From NCBI GenBank assembly GCA_004297725.1, contig SCUS01000041.1, positions 124,001 to 188,000 on the forward strand: a stretch of 64,000 nucleotides of DNA. Direction: 5' to 3'. A model generated the notes under the pieces. It was not told where the DNA came from. It searched no databases and was given only the letters and a program-made list of their open reading frames with translations. Numbering within the stretch: position 1 is the first letter of the stretch; every line of letters starts with the position of its first letter. This document shows positions 24,588-33,094 of this stretch, in pieces. The DNA is from Myxococcaceae bacterium (GTDB lineage: Bacteria; Myxococcota_A; Polyangia; Polyangiales; Ga0077539). Made by a program: the position numbers and the translations under genes.

Positions 24588-25916
24588 ATGCGCCCCACCG
24601 CCCAGAGAGCCACGGTCATCGCCGTCGTCGCGGGCGCGATCGCCGCGGGCGGCATGGTGGGCCCCCGGGTGTGCGGCGGCGCCAGGATCTCCCCCGTCGA
24701 TGTCCCGCTGCCCGTCGCGCGACCCCAGCGCTGCGAGCAGGTCACCTCCGGCGCCGACCTCCAGGCCGCGGTCGATCGCGTGCCCGACGGCGGCGCGCTC
24801 TGCCTCGGCGACGGCACCTACTTCGGACCGCTCCGCGTGCCCCGCGCGATCACCGTGTGGGGCAGCGGGCGCGCGGTGATCCGCTCTCGCGGCGAGGGGA
24901 CCACCGTGCGCCTCTCCGGCCGCGGCGCGGCGCTCCTCGGGCTCACGGTCGACGGCTCCGGCGGGCGCTACGACCTCGAGGACGCGGCCGTGGCCGTCGA
25001 GGCCGACGACGTGCGCGTCGAGGGCCTCCGCATCCTCCGCGCGGTCTACGGCGTGCTGGTCTCCAGGGCGCGGCGCGTGCTGGTCCGCGGCAACGTGGTG
25101 GTCGGAACGGGCGAGCCCGCCCTCGGGCTCCGCGGCGACGGGATACGGCTGTGGGAGACGCGCGACTCCCGGGTCGAGGGCAACTCCGTGAGCGCGAGCC
25201 GCGACGTGGTGATCTGGTACTCGCCGGACAACGTGGTGGTCGGCAACCGGGTCGCGCACGGCCGCTACGGCACGCACCTCATGTACAGCTCCCACTGCAC
25301 GGTCGAGCGCAACCGCTACGTCGACAACATGGTGGGGGTGTTCGTGATGTACACCCACGACGTGCTGCTGCGCGGCAACGTCATCGCGGAGTCGACCGGC
25401 GCCGCGGGCATGGGCCTCGGGCTCAAGGACTCCGGGAACATCACCGCGCGCGGCAACACCTTCGCGCGGGTCACCGCGGGGGTGTACCTCGACGGCAGCC
25501 CCAACGGCGACGACGAGGCCAACACCTTCGAGGACAACGACTTCCGGCTGGCGCAGACCGCGGTGGTCTTCCACGCGAGCCAGCGCAACAACTCGTTTCT
25601 CGGCAACCGCTTCCGCGACAACCGGGTGCAGGTGGCCGTCGAGGGCGGCGGCGACGCGCTCGGCACCCGCTGGGAGTCGAACTCCTTCGACGACTACCGC
25701 GGCTACGACCTCGACGGCGACGGCGTGGGCGACGTCCCCTACGAGGTGCGCAGCTTCTCGAGCGACCTCACCTCGCGGCACCCGGCGCTGGCCTTCTTCG
25801 CGTCGACCCCGGTGCTCGCCCTGGTCGACGCGGCGAGCCACATCGCGCCGCTCTTCTCCCCACAGACCATCCTGGTCGACCGCCGCCCCCGCATACGCGC
25901 GCAGGAGGGACGCTGA
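24588..25916 (+). CDS. nosD: NosD, periplasmic copper-site maturation protein
   Basis: 442 residues. Signal peptide in the first 30 residues, then a right-handed parallel beta-helix built from many short repeats (DVRVEGLRILRAVYGV, RVLVRGNVVVGTGE, NVVVGNRVAHGRYGTH, CTVERNRYVDNMVGVFVM), the CASH/NosD architecture. YSPDNVVVGN and YDLDGDGVGDVPYE are typical NosD segments. With NosF and NosY it supplies sulfur or copper for assembly of CuZ. GGAG precedes the ATG. Follows nosZ by 33 bases. Confidence 0.93.
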   Translation: MRPTAQRATVIAVVAGAIAAGGMVGPRVCGGARISPVDVPLPVARPQRCEQVTSGADLQAAVDRVPDGGALCLGDGTYFGPLRVPRAITVWGSGRAVIRSRGEGTTVRLSGRGAALLGLTVDGSGGRYDLEDAAVAVEADDVRVEGLRILRAVYGVLVSRARRVLVRGNVVVGTGEPALGLRGDGIRLWETRDSRVEGNSVSASRDVVIWYSPDNVVVGNRVAHGRYGTHLMYSSHCTVERNRYVDNMVGVFVMYTHDVLLRGNVIAESTGAAGMGLGLKDSGNITARGNTFARVTAGVYLDGSPNGDDEANTFEDNDFRLAQTAVVFHASQRNNSFLGNRFRDNRVQVAVEGGGDALGTRWESNSFDDYRGYDLDGDGVGDVPYEVRSFSSDLTSRHPALAFFASTPVLALVDAASHIAPLFSPQTILVDRRPRIRAQEGR

Positions 25917-25917
25917 C

Positions 25918-26607
25918 ATGCGCATCGAGCTCCGAGACGTGGCCCGAAGCTTCGGCAACGTCGCCGCCCTCCGGGGGGTGACGCTCGAGATCCCGCAGGG
26001 CGCCCGGGTGGGCCTGGTGGGACCCAACGGCTCGGGCAAGTCGACCCTGCTCCGGGTGGTGATGGGCCTCGTGGCCTGCGAGGGCGAGGTGCTCCTCGAC
26101 GGCGCGTCGCCCTTCGAGCGCCGCGACGAGGTCGCGCGACGCCTCGCCTACGTGCCTCAGTTCGCACCCCAGTGGGGGGCCGCCGTCGCCGACGTGGTGG
26201 GCGCGGTCGCGTCGCTGCGGGACCTCGACCCCTCCGCCGTGGCGGCCATGGCGAGGCGCCTCGACCTCGACCTCGACGCGCTGGGGCCGCGCTCCTTCCG
26301 CGAGCTCTCCGGGGGGACCAAGCAGAAGCTCCTGATCGCGGTGGCGCTCTCCACGGGCGCGTCGCTCTTCGTGCTCGACGAGCCGACCGCGAGCCTCGAC
26401 GCCGCCGCCCGGGAGCGCTTCTTCGCGCTGCTCGACGAGGTGGCCGGGAGCGCCACGCGGCTCTTCTGCTCGCACCGCATCGACGAGGTGCGCGGCCTCG
26501 TCGACCGCGTGGTGGTGCTGCGCGACGGCGTCGTGGACTACGACGGCCCGACCGCGGGCTATGTCGAGGCGACCGCGAGGGCGACCGCGACCGAGGCGCG
26601 GAGCTGA
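25918..26607 (+). CDS. nosF: NosF, ABC transporter ATP-binding protein
   Basis: 229 residues. Complete ABC ATPase: Walker A GPNGSGKS, Q-loop YVPQFAPQ, signature LSGGTKQ, Walker B LFVLDEPTASLD and H-switch CSHRIDEV. Works with NosY as the membrane transporter that feeds NosD during CuZ assembly. The ATG follows the nosD stop by one base, and its own stop shares a base with the nosL start (TGATG), showing tight coupling. Confidence 0.94.
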   Translation: MRIELRDVARSFGNVAALRGVTLEIPQGARVGLVGPNGSGKSTLLRVVMGLVACEGEVLLDGASPFERRDEVARRLAYVPQFAPQWGAAVADVVGAVASLRDLDPSAVAAMARRLDLDLDALGPRSFRELSGGTKQKLLIAVALSTGASLFVLDEPTASLDAAARERFFALLDEVAGSATRLFCSHRIDEVRGLVDRVVVLRDGVVDYDGPTAGYVEATARATATEARS

Positions 26608-27068
26608 TGGCCGACGCGGTGCGAGGGAGGGTCTCCGGGTGGGGCGTCGCGGCCGTCGCGGCGGTGGTGCTCGCCGCGCTGGGGGCGCTGCTGGCGAGGG
26701 CGCAGCAGGCCCCGTCGGGCGTGGAGCCCGTCGCGTGGGACCGCGCGGCGTGCGCCCACTGCCGGATGCACGTGGGAGATCCGCGCTTCGCGGCGCAGCT
26801 CCAGACCGAGGAGGGCGAGGTGCTGAACTTCGACGACCCCGGGTGCCTGCTTCGCTACGCGCAGGAGCGGCGCCCCCGGGTGCGGGCGATGTACTTCCAC
26901 GACGTGCGCGACGACCGCTGGTGGGCGCGCGACGAGGTGGGCTTCGTGACGATGGCGCCGACGCCGATGGGCTACGGCATCGCGGCGACGCGGCGCGGGG
27001 CGCCCGGAGCGATGAGCTACGAGCAGGCCTTCGCGCGGGTGACGGCGAGGGGGGAGGCGCCGCGATGA
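26607..27068 (+). CDS. nosL: NosL, copper chaperone
   Basis: 153 residues. One N-terminal membrane anchor (VAAVAAVVLAALGALLARA), then the NosL motif CAHCRMHVGDPRFAAQL, the place of the Cu(I)-binding Cys/Met, and NFDDPGCLLRYAQ and YFHDVRDDRWWARDE downstream. It delivers copper to NosZ assembly. No lipobox Cys is seen, unlike many NosL lipoproteins. Gene order F-L-Y is unusual, as nosL more often follows nosY. Overlaps nosY as ATGA. Confidence 0.9.
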   Translation: MADAVRGRVSGWGVAAVAAVVLAALGALLARAQQAPSGVEPVAWDRAACAHCRMHVGDPRFAAQLQTEEGEVLNFDDPGCLLRYAQERRPRVRAMYFHDVRDDRWWARDEVGFVTMAPTPMGYGIAATRRGAPGAMSYEQAFARVTARGEAPR

Positions 27069-27904
27069 TCCGATGGAAGCAGGTGGCGGCGGTGGCTCGG
27101 CTCGACCTGGCGGAGGTGCGGCGCTCGCGCTGGCTGACCTTCGCCTCGGTGGTCTACGGACTGCTGGCGGTGGTGTTCGTGATCGCCGCGCTGCGCGAGT
27201 CGTCGGTGGTGGAGTTCACGGGCATGGACCGGGTGCTCCTCTCCCTGAGCCACGCGCTGCTGCTGGTGCTGCCGCTGCTCGCGCTGAGCGCCACCTGCCA
27301 GGTGGTCAACCGCGCTCGCGACGACGGCACCCTCGAGCTGCTGTTCAGCCACCCGCTCTCTCGCGCCAGCTACCTCGTGGGGGTGACCGCCACGCGCCTT
27401 CTCGTGCTGCTGGCGCCGCTTGCGGGCCTCATCGCCGTGATGGTCGTCGCGGGCGCGTGGCTCTCCGAGCCGGCGGCCGCGCTGCGCTTCGGGGTGCGGG
27501 CGCTGGCGGTGTGCTCGGCGCTCCTCTGGGCGAGCGTGGGCGCGGGCATGGCGGTCTCGGCGGCCACCAGGGACCAGGCGCGCGCGCTGGTCTACGGGCT
27601 CGTGCTGTGGGCCCTCGGCGTGGCGCTGCTCGACTTCGCGCTGGTGGGGGCGATGCTCCAGTGGCAGCTCAACCCCCGGGTGGTGTTTCTGCTGGCGGCG
27701 ATGAACCCGGTGCAGGCCGCGCGCCTCGGGCTGCTCTCGGGCCTGGAGCCCGAGCTCGGCACGCTCGGCCCCGTAGGCTTCTATCTCGCGACGCGGCTGG
27801 GGCCCGCGAAGCTGTTCGCGGTGGGCGTCGCGTGGCCGCTGACCGTGGGCGTCGGGGCGTGGGCCTTCGCGCTCCAGAGCTTCCGCCGCGGCGACGCCGT
27901 CTAG
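27065..27904 (+). CDS. nosY: NosY, ABC transporter permease
   Basis: 279 residues with six transmembrane helices and the NosY/ABC-2 pattern ARDDGTLELLFSHPLSRASYLVG between helices 2 and 3. Partner of NosF; together they act on the transport step that NosD needs for CuZ maturation. The ATG at 27065 overlaps the nosL stop. The open frame extends back to 26561 but that part is antisense-like sequence inside nosF and nosL. Confidence 0.92.
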   Translation: MIRWKQVAAVARLDLAEVRRSRWLTFASVVYGLLAVVFVIAALRESSVVEFTGMDRVLLSLSHALLLVLPLLALSATCQVVNRARDDGTLELLFSHPLSRASYLVGVTATRLLVLLAPLAGLIAVMVVAGAWLSEPAAALRFGVRALAVCSALLWASVGAGMAVSAATRDQARALVYGLVLWALGVALLDFALVGAMLQWQLNPRVVFLLAAMNPVQAARLGLLSGLEPELGTLGPVGFYLATRLGPAKLFAVGVAWPLTVGVGAWAFALQSFRRGDAV

Positions 27905-27914
27905 GAGACCATCG

Positions 27915-28592
27915 ATGAAGAACCCGATCCAGAAGTTCTACGAGTTCCTCGACCGGCCGCTGTTTCCGTGGGGTCGCGTGCTGCTGGCGCTCGCGGTGGT
28001 GCCGCTCGTCCTGGCCTTCACCGCGCCGCTCTGGCGCATCACCCTCATCGCGCCGCAGTACCCCGACGGCCTCTGGGTGGACATCTTCGCCTACACCGTC
28101 GAGGGCGGTAACCACGGCCAGCACCTCACCGAGATCAACACCATCAACCACTACATCGGGATGCACCGCATCGACCGGGAGGCCCTCTCCGACCTGGACT
28201 GGATGCCCTTCGCGCTCGGCGTGCTGGCGATGCTCACGCTCCGCGTGGCGGCCATCGGGAGCGTGCGCTCGCTGGTCGACCTCACGGTGCTGATGACCTA
28301 CGTGCTGGGCTTCGCCTTCGGGCGCTTCTATTTCAAGCTCTACCAGATGGGTCACAACCTCGACCCGACGGCTCCGATGCGCGTCCCCGCCTTCACCCCG
28401 GTGGTCTTCGGTCGGGGCGAGATCGCCAACTTCACCATCACGAGCTACCCCCGTCCCGCGGCGTACTACGTCGCCCTCTTCGCCGCGACGGTGATGGGCG
28501 TGGTGGCCTGGCACCTCATCGCCGGCCGTCGCAAGGCCGCGCTCTACGAGAAGACCCACCCCGACGAGGCGCCCGCGCAGCCCGCGACCTGA
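27915..28592 (+). CDS. nos-associated integral membrane protein with YPDGL and HYIGM motifs
   Basis: 225 residues, four to five transmembrane helices. The first periplasmic loop has APQYPDGLWVDI and then NTINHYIGMHRI, a conserved motif pair I recall from uncharacterised membrane proteins beside clade II nosZ genes. The His and Met could bind copper or haem but this is inference. Other segments: GFAFGRFYFKLYQMGHNLDP. AGGAGA precedes the ATG, 10 bases after nosY, so it is the last gene of the nos operon. It could be the counterpart of NosB in Wolinella, which I cannot confirm. Convergent with the histidine kinase gene, 17 bases apart. Confidence 0.75.
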   Translation: MKNPIQKFYEFLDRPLFPWGRVLLALAVVPLVLAFTAPLWRITLIAPQYPDGLWVDIFAYTVEGGNHGQHLTEINTINHYIGMHRIDREALSDLDWMPFALGVLAMLTLRVAAIGSVRSLVDLTVLMTYVLGFAFGRFYFKLYQMGHNLDPTAPMRVPAFTPVVFGRGEIANFTITSYPRPAAYYVALFAATVMGVVAWHLIAGRRKAALYEKTHPDEAPAQPAT

Positions 28593-28609
28593 GCCGGGGC
28601 CCCTCTTCC

Positions 28610-30106
28610 CTACAGCCGCCTCGGGAGCGTGAACCAGAACGCGCTCCCCTCCCCCTCGCGAGCCTCCACCCCGACCTCGCCGCCGTGGGTCTCCACGATG
28701 GCCCTCACGATCGCCAGCCCCAGGCCCGTTCCGCCGGTCGAGCGGGCCGTGGTGAAGAAGCGCTCCCAGACCTTCGCCCGGCCGGCCTCGGAGATGCCCA
28801 CACCCCGGTCGCTCACCGTCGTGTGGAAGCCGTGCGCGTCGCCCTCCACCCTCACCGCGATGGCGCCGCCGTCCGGGGAGAAGCGCACCGCGTTGTCGAG
28901 CAGGTTGGTGAGCACCGTCTCGACCTGCTCGGGGGAGGCGCGGAGGTGGTCGAAGGCGGCGTTCCAGGTGAGGGCCGCGGTGGGGTAGCGCTCGACCACC
29001 GAGGCCACCAGGGCGCGGTAGTCGAGGGGGACCCGCGCCTCCACCCTCGACTCGATGCGCGACAGCTCCAGCAGGCGCGTGACCAGCCGGGAGAGCCGCT
29101 CGGCGTCCTCCAGGATGTTGCCCAGGAAGCGCCGCCGGGCCTCCGGCTCGTCGGCCGCCCCGTCGCGCAGCAGCTCGGCCGCCCCTCGCATCGACGCGAT
29201 GGGCGTCTTGAACTCGTGCGACACGTTGGCCGCCAGCTCGGAGATGTATGCGAGGCGTGCGTCGAGGGCGCGGGCCATGGCGTCGAAGTCCCTCGCGAGT
29301 CGGCCGATCTCGTCGCGCCCTCCGAGGTTGAGCGACACCCCGCGCTCGCCCGCGGCGATGCGCCCCGCGGCCTCGGCGAGCCTCCGCAGCGGGCGGGAGA
29401 TGGTGAGCGCGAGGAAGATCGCCACGAGGGTTCCGACCACGAGCGAGCCGAGGGCGACCTTGATGAGCGCGTTGCGGGCCCAGTAGAGCGAGAGCAGCAC
29501 GGGGTAGGTGCTGCGGGTGACGTACACCGCGCCCACCACGGGGCCGCCGTGGCGAGGTCGGATGGGCTCGGCCACGAAGAGCCGGAAGCCCCGGAGGTTG
29601 GTCACCGCGCGAGCGAAGCGGCCTGGGCGACCGGCGAGCGCGGAGGCCACCTCGGGGCGGGAGGCGTAGCGCTCGTCGGAGGGAGGCGGGTCGTCGACGA
29701 CGGCCACCCGGCGAGGCGCGCGGCGGTCGAGCGAGGCGGGGATCAGCCGTCGACCGCGGGTGCGCAGGTCGACCACCTCGGGGCCGGTGTCGAAGACCAC
29801 CCTGCCCGATGGGTCGAGCACCCTCACCTGGGCGCGTAGCTGGGCGGCCGCAGCGCGGGACGCAGCGGCGAGCGCCGGGGGAGCGAGCACCACCGGGTCG
29901 CCGTCGGGCACCGTCGCGGCGAGGGTGGTGGCGAGGGCGATGATCCCCTCCTCCTCGGCGCGCAGGAGTTCTCGCTCGTAGGTGCGCGCGAAGGAGATGC
30001 CCGCGATGGGCACGATCACCAGGAAGGCGTTGACCAGCAGCAGCCGGGCGCGGATGGAGTGAAGCTCCCGCCGCCAGCGGGGCGCCCGGGCGTCGTCGGC
30101 GCTCAT
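28610..30106 (-). CDS. Sensor histidine kinase with HAMP domain
   Basis: 498 residues. Two membrane helices (RLLLVNAFLVIVPIAGISFA near 20, and ALIKVALGSLVVGTLVAIF near 220) flank a periplasmic sensor domain. Then HAMP, HisKA with phosphoacceptor His in AANVSHEFKTPIASM, and the ATPase: N-box TNLLDNAVRFS, G1 DRGVGIS and G2 GGTGLGLAIV. The ATG overlaps the stop of the response regulator gene as ATGA, so the two form a coupled two-component pair. The last gene of a five-gene operon. Signal unknown; the layout resembles CreC/ChvG-type kinases. Confidence 0.9.
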   Translation of the reverse strand: MSADDARAPRWRRELHSIRARLLLVNAFLVIVPIAGISFARTYERELLRAEEEGIIALATTLAATVPDGDPVVLAPPALAAASRAAAAQLRAQVRVLDPSGRVVFDTGPEVVDLRTRGRRLIPASLDRRAPRRVAVVDDPPPSDERYASRPEVASALAGRPGRFARAVTNLRGFRLFVAEPIRPRHGGPVVGAVYVTRSTYPVLLSLYWARNALIKVALGSLVVGTLVAIFLALTISRPLRRLAEAAGRIAAGERGVSLNLGGRDEIGRLARDFDAMARALDARLAYISELAANVSHEFKTPIASMRGAAELLRDGAADEPEARRRFLGNILEDAERLSRLVTRLLELSRIESRVEARVPLDYRALVASVVERYPTAALTWNAAFDHLRASPEQVETVLTNLLDNAVRFSPDGGAIAVRVEGDAHGFHTTVSDRGVGISEAGRAKVWERFFTTARSTGGTGLGLAIVRAIVETHGGEVGVEAREGEGSAFWFTLPRRL

Positions 30107-30816
30107 GCCTCGCGGAGCTTGTAGCCGACGCCGTGCACGGTCTCGATCGGGTCGTGGCCCGCGTCGCGAAACTTCCGTCGCACCCGCTTCACGTGCGTGT
30201 CGATGGTGCGCTCGGTGATGAGGTTGTCGTAGGCGTACGCGCGCTCCATGAGCTGAGCGCGGGAGAGCACCACGCCGGGGCGCTCCATCAGCGAAGCGAG
30301 GAGGCCGAACTCCGTCACCGTGAGCTTCAAGGCGGCGTCGTGGCAGCGCACCTCGTGGCGGGAGAGGTCGAGCACCACCGGCCCCACGCGCAGCGGGCGC
30401 GGGGCCTCGGGGGGAGGCTGCGAGGCCATCGAGGCGACGGCGTCGGCGCGGCGCAGGACGGCCTTCACCCTCGCGGCGAGCTCGCGGGGGGAGAAGGGCT
30501 TGGTGACGTAGTCGTCGCCTCCGAGCTCCAAGCCCAGCACCTTGTCGATCTCCTCGTCGCGCGACGAGAGGAACACCACCGGCACGTGCCGTCTCTCGGA
30601 GGCCCGCAGCCGTCGGCAGACCTCCAGCCCGTCGACCTCGGGCATCAGGATGTCGAGCACCACCAGGTCGAAGGTCTTCGGGCTGGGAGGGAGCAGCGCC
30701 GCCAGCGCCTCGCGGCCGTCGTGCGCGGTGGTCACCCCGTGGCCCTCGCGCTGCAGCGTGTAGACCACCACGTCGCGGAGGTGCGGGTCGTCGTCCACCA
30801 CCAGGATCTGCTTCAC
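30103..30816 (-). CDS. OmpR/PhoB-family response regulator
   Basis: 237 residues from a GTG at 30816 that overlaps the preceding stop as GTGA. Receiver domain with DDD at the start, phospho-acceptor Asp in LVVLDILMPEVDG, and YVTKPFSPREL with the conserved Lys. The C-terminal winged helix has LTVTEFGLLASLM and ERTIDTHVKRVRRKF. Activated by the downstream kinase; targets unknown, although the nos operon lies beyond the kinase gene, convergent. Confidence 0.92.
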   Translation of the reverse strand: MKQILVVDDDPHLRDVVVYTLQREGHGVTTAHDGREALAALLPPSPKTFDLVVLDILMPEVDGLEVCRRLRASERRHVPVVFLSSRDEEIDKVLGLELGGDDYVTKPFSPRELAARVKAVLRRADAVASMASQPPPEAPRPLRVGPVVLDLSRHEVRCHDAALKLTVTEFGLLASLMERPGVVLSRAQLMERAYAYDNLITERTIDTHVKRVRRKFRDAGHDPIETVHGVGYKLREA

Positions 30817-31484
30817 GGCGCGGACGCTACCGCAGGATCGAGCGCCTCCCCAACGCCCTCGATGCGCGCCAGGATCTCGCCCACCAGCTCGCCCAGGTTC
30901 TCGCCAGGCGCTCCTTCGGTGAAGCGCAGCACGGTCACCTGCATCCGCAGCCGGGCGCAGAGGCCGAGCAGCTCGTCGCGCTCCCTCGCCGCCCGCTCCC
31001 TCAGCGCCGCCAGCCTGCGCGCTCCCTCCACCGCCGCGGCCGCGGAGCCGACGCCCGCGCGGTCGCTCTCCCTCAGCCGACGCTCGGCCCGGGCGGGGTC
31101 GAACTCCTCGCCCGAGAGCACCTCGTCGAGCTCCTGCACCTTGGCGTCGAGGTGTTCGAGGTGCGCCATGAGCGCCGTGAGCTGGGCGCCCGTGGGGAGC
31201 AGCGAGGTGAGCGCGCCGGGTCCGAGGCGCGACTGTGCGGCCTCGATGGACGCGTGGAGCAGCGCGCGCTCGCGCTCGATGCGAGGCGACGCGGAGCGGG
31301 CCGCGGAGGGTCGGTCGGTGCGCGCGGGGCCCAGCAGCACCGGGACGTAGAGCGGCCAGAGCGTGAGGGTGAGCAGGGCGTCGGCGAGGCCCCGGGAGGC
31401 CTGCTCGGAGCGCCTCGACCGGAGCGCCCACGCGCAGCCCGCGCCCACGACGAGGTAGGCCACGGCGAGGTCGATCAGTCGCAC
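30813..31484 (-). CDS. Membrane-anchored coiled-coil protein, unknown function
   Basis: 223 residues from a GTG at 31484 with GAGGG six bases upstream. One N-terminal membrane helix (LIDLAVAYLVVGAGCAWAL) and perhaps a second (LADALLTLTLWPLYVPVLL), then a long helical region: ERERALLHASIEAAQSRL, LMAHLEHLDAKVQELDEVL, and RLAALRERAARERDELLGLC, predicted coiled coil. It overlaps its upstream neighbour by 10 bases and the response regulator gene by 4. No known family recognised; by context it may help the kinase sense or localise. Confidence 0.6.
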   Translation of the reverse strand: MRLIDLAVAYLVVGAGCAWALRSRRSEQASRGLADALLTLTLWPLYVPVLLGPARTDRPSAARSASPRIERERALLHASIEAAQSRLGPGALTSLLPTGAQLTALMAHLEHLDAKVQELDEVLSGEEFDPARAERRLRESDRAGVGSAAAAVEGARRLAALRERAARERDELLGLCARLRMQVTVLRFTEGAPGENLGELVGEILARIEGVGEALDPAVASAP

Positions 31485-32356
31485 GACGAGCCCTCGCAGG
31501 GGACGTCGGCGGCGCTCGGGGCGGAGCGGACCGTCCGGACCAGAGGGGCGGAGGGGATGTCGATGCGAGGGTCCATCGCGGAGCGCGTGGTGGTGCCGAG
31601 GGCGCCCAGGAAATCGCCCTCCAGCGAGCGCACGAAGGGCACCTGCTCGGTGCGGGGGCGCACCACGAAGGGGCGGAGGATCCACGAGGTCTGGGCGCCC
31701 ACCAGGGCGAAGACGGCGACGAAGGCGAGGCCCACCCGGGTGCCCGAGGGGCCGCTGCGGGCGAGGCCGGAGAAGAGCAGCCGACCGGCGCCGGTGCCCG
31801 CCACGACGCACACCCCCACCACCGCGAGGATCACCCGGTGGTAGCCGAGCGACCAGCCCTCCATCAGCCAGACGAAGGGCGCGAGCCCGAGCAGCACCAG
31901 GGCGAAGCGGGCGCAGGACGCGAGGGCGAGCGCGACGACCTCGCGGGCCCCGAGCGGAAGGCGCGCCGCGCGGGCGAAGGCCACGAAGGGGGCGGCGCAC
32001 ACCACCAGGGTGATCAGCAGGATGAGCGGAACCTTCACGGTGCAATACAGCACCTGGAGTCCGCCGCGGTGGGCGCCGATGACGCTGCCGAAGAGGCCCG
32101 CGCCGACGACCACGGCGCCGAGCAGGGTGCGGGTGAGCGAGGCGATGACGACGCCCCCGTCGGGCGACGCGGTGGCGCGGTCGAGCCCGGAGAGGAAGCC
32201 GTCGGGGTCGCGCAGCAGGAGCTCGAGCCGGGCGACGGGGCCCGGGGGAAGGTCGACCGGAGGAGGCGGAGTGAAGGAGGTCTCTCGCGGGGCGACGACG
32301 GTAGCGGCGGGAACCGCGGGAACAGCGGGAAAGGGAAGCGCGGCGTCGGCGTTCAT
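31475..32356 (-). CDS. Polytopic membrane protein, unknown function
   Basis: 293 residues from the ATG at 32356. An Ala/Pro-rich N-terminal cytoplasmic stretch of about 50 residues, then five or six transmembrane helices (TLLGAVVVGAGLFGSVIGAH, VPLILLITLVVCAAPFVAF and others) and an extended C-terminal tail ending VPCEGSSCD. The overall plan is like Yip1-type integral proteins, but I see no diagnostic motif. ATGA overlap with the gene upstream. Confidence 0.6.
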   Translation of the reverse strand: MNADAALPFPAVPAVPAATVVAPRETSFTPPPPVDLPPGPVARLELLLRDPDGFLSGLDRATASPDGGVVIASLTRTLLGAVVVGAGLFGSVIGAHRGGLQVLYCTVKVPLILLITLVVCAAPFVAFARAARLPLGAREVVALALASCARFALVLLGLAPFVWLMEGWSLGYHRVILAVVGVCVVAGTGAGRLLFSGLARSGPSGTRVGLAFVAVFALVGAQTSWILRPFVVRPRTEQVPFVRSLEGDFLGALGTTTRSAMDPRIDIPSAPLVRTVRSAPSAADVPCEGSSCD

Positions 32357-32880
32357 CGGGTCACCGTGAGCGGGAGGTGGTGGGCGAGCGCCACGAGGAG
32401 GCGCACTCCGAGGGCGACGGCGAAGGCGGACCAGATCCACGCGGCGGCGAGGCCCTCGGAGAGGGCGCGGACGGAGACCGAGCGCACCGCGGCGGCGCCC
32501 ACGGAGACGACGGCGGCGAGCAGCAGGGCCCAGGCGCTCGGGGTGCGGAGCGTGGCGGAGAAGAAGGCCGCGGGGGCGGAGAGCCCGAGGAGGATCACCC
32601 CGGTGCGGCCGAGGACGTCAGCGACGCCCGAGACGAGCTCCTCGGCGGAGCTGCGGGAGCCCGACCAGGAGCTCGCGAGGTAGAGCGGCGGGAGAGCGAG
32701 CAGGGCGCCGCCCACGAAGAGCGCGGGGGACATCCAGGCGCCGCGGAGGATGGCAGCGGCGCCGTGGCCGAGGCCGGCGGCAGCACCGAAGGCCACGGCC
32801 CCGGCGAGGCCGAGGGCGAGGCTGCGGGAGAGGGGGAGCTGCGCGGTGGGCGGGGGTGCGAGGGAGGCGGTGATGGTCAT
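32353..32880 (-). CDS. Small polytopic membrane protein, first gene of a five-gene operon
   Basis: 175 residues from the ATG at 32880 (MTITASLAPPP), with GAGGAG a few bases upstream. Five or so transmembrane helices (LALGLAGAVAFGAAAGLGHG, ALFVGGALLALPPLYLASS, GVILLGLSAPAAFF and others). No motif tells its function. It resembles the neighbouring polytopic protein in plan, and the two may form a complex. Probably transcribed from the 214-base space before it. Confidence 0.6.
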   Translation of the reverse strand: MTITASLAPPPTAQLPLSRSLALGLAGAVAFGAAAGLGHGAAAILRGAWMSPALFVGGALLALPPLYLASSWSGSRSSAEELVSGVADVLGRTGVILLGLSAPAAFFSATLRTPSAWALLLAAVVSVGAAAVRSVSVRALSEGLAAAWIWSAFAVALGVRLLVALAHHLPLTVTR

Positions 32881-33094
32881 GGTGGCTCCTCGGATGGGGG
32901 GAGCGCCGCCGTCGTGGCGACGCGCCGTATCGGGGAGAACCATCGCCCGCGAATGTGGAGGAAGACCGGACGAGCCCGAGGAGGTCGTCGGGAGGATTCG
33001 TGGCGGAATCGTGGCAGCGGGTTGGAGGGGGCTGGGCGGGAGCTCGGGCGGCCCCCTCAGCGCCGACTCCGAGCGAGGTACGCCGGGGTGACGC

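Noticed and set aside
22728..26039. Very long (1,103 codons) minus-strand open frame across nosZ, nosD and part of nosF
   Set aside because: Composition is antisense-like (V/A/H/R-rich with no domains), and the plus strand in this region encodes unmistakable nos proteins.
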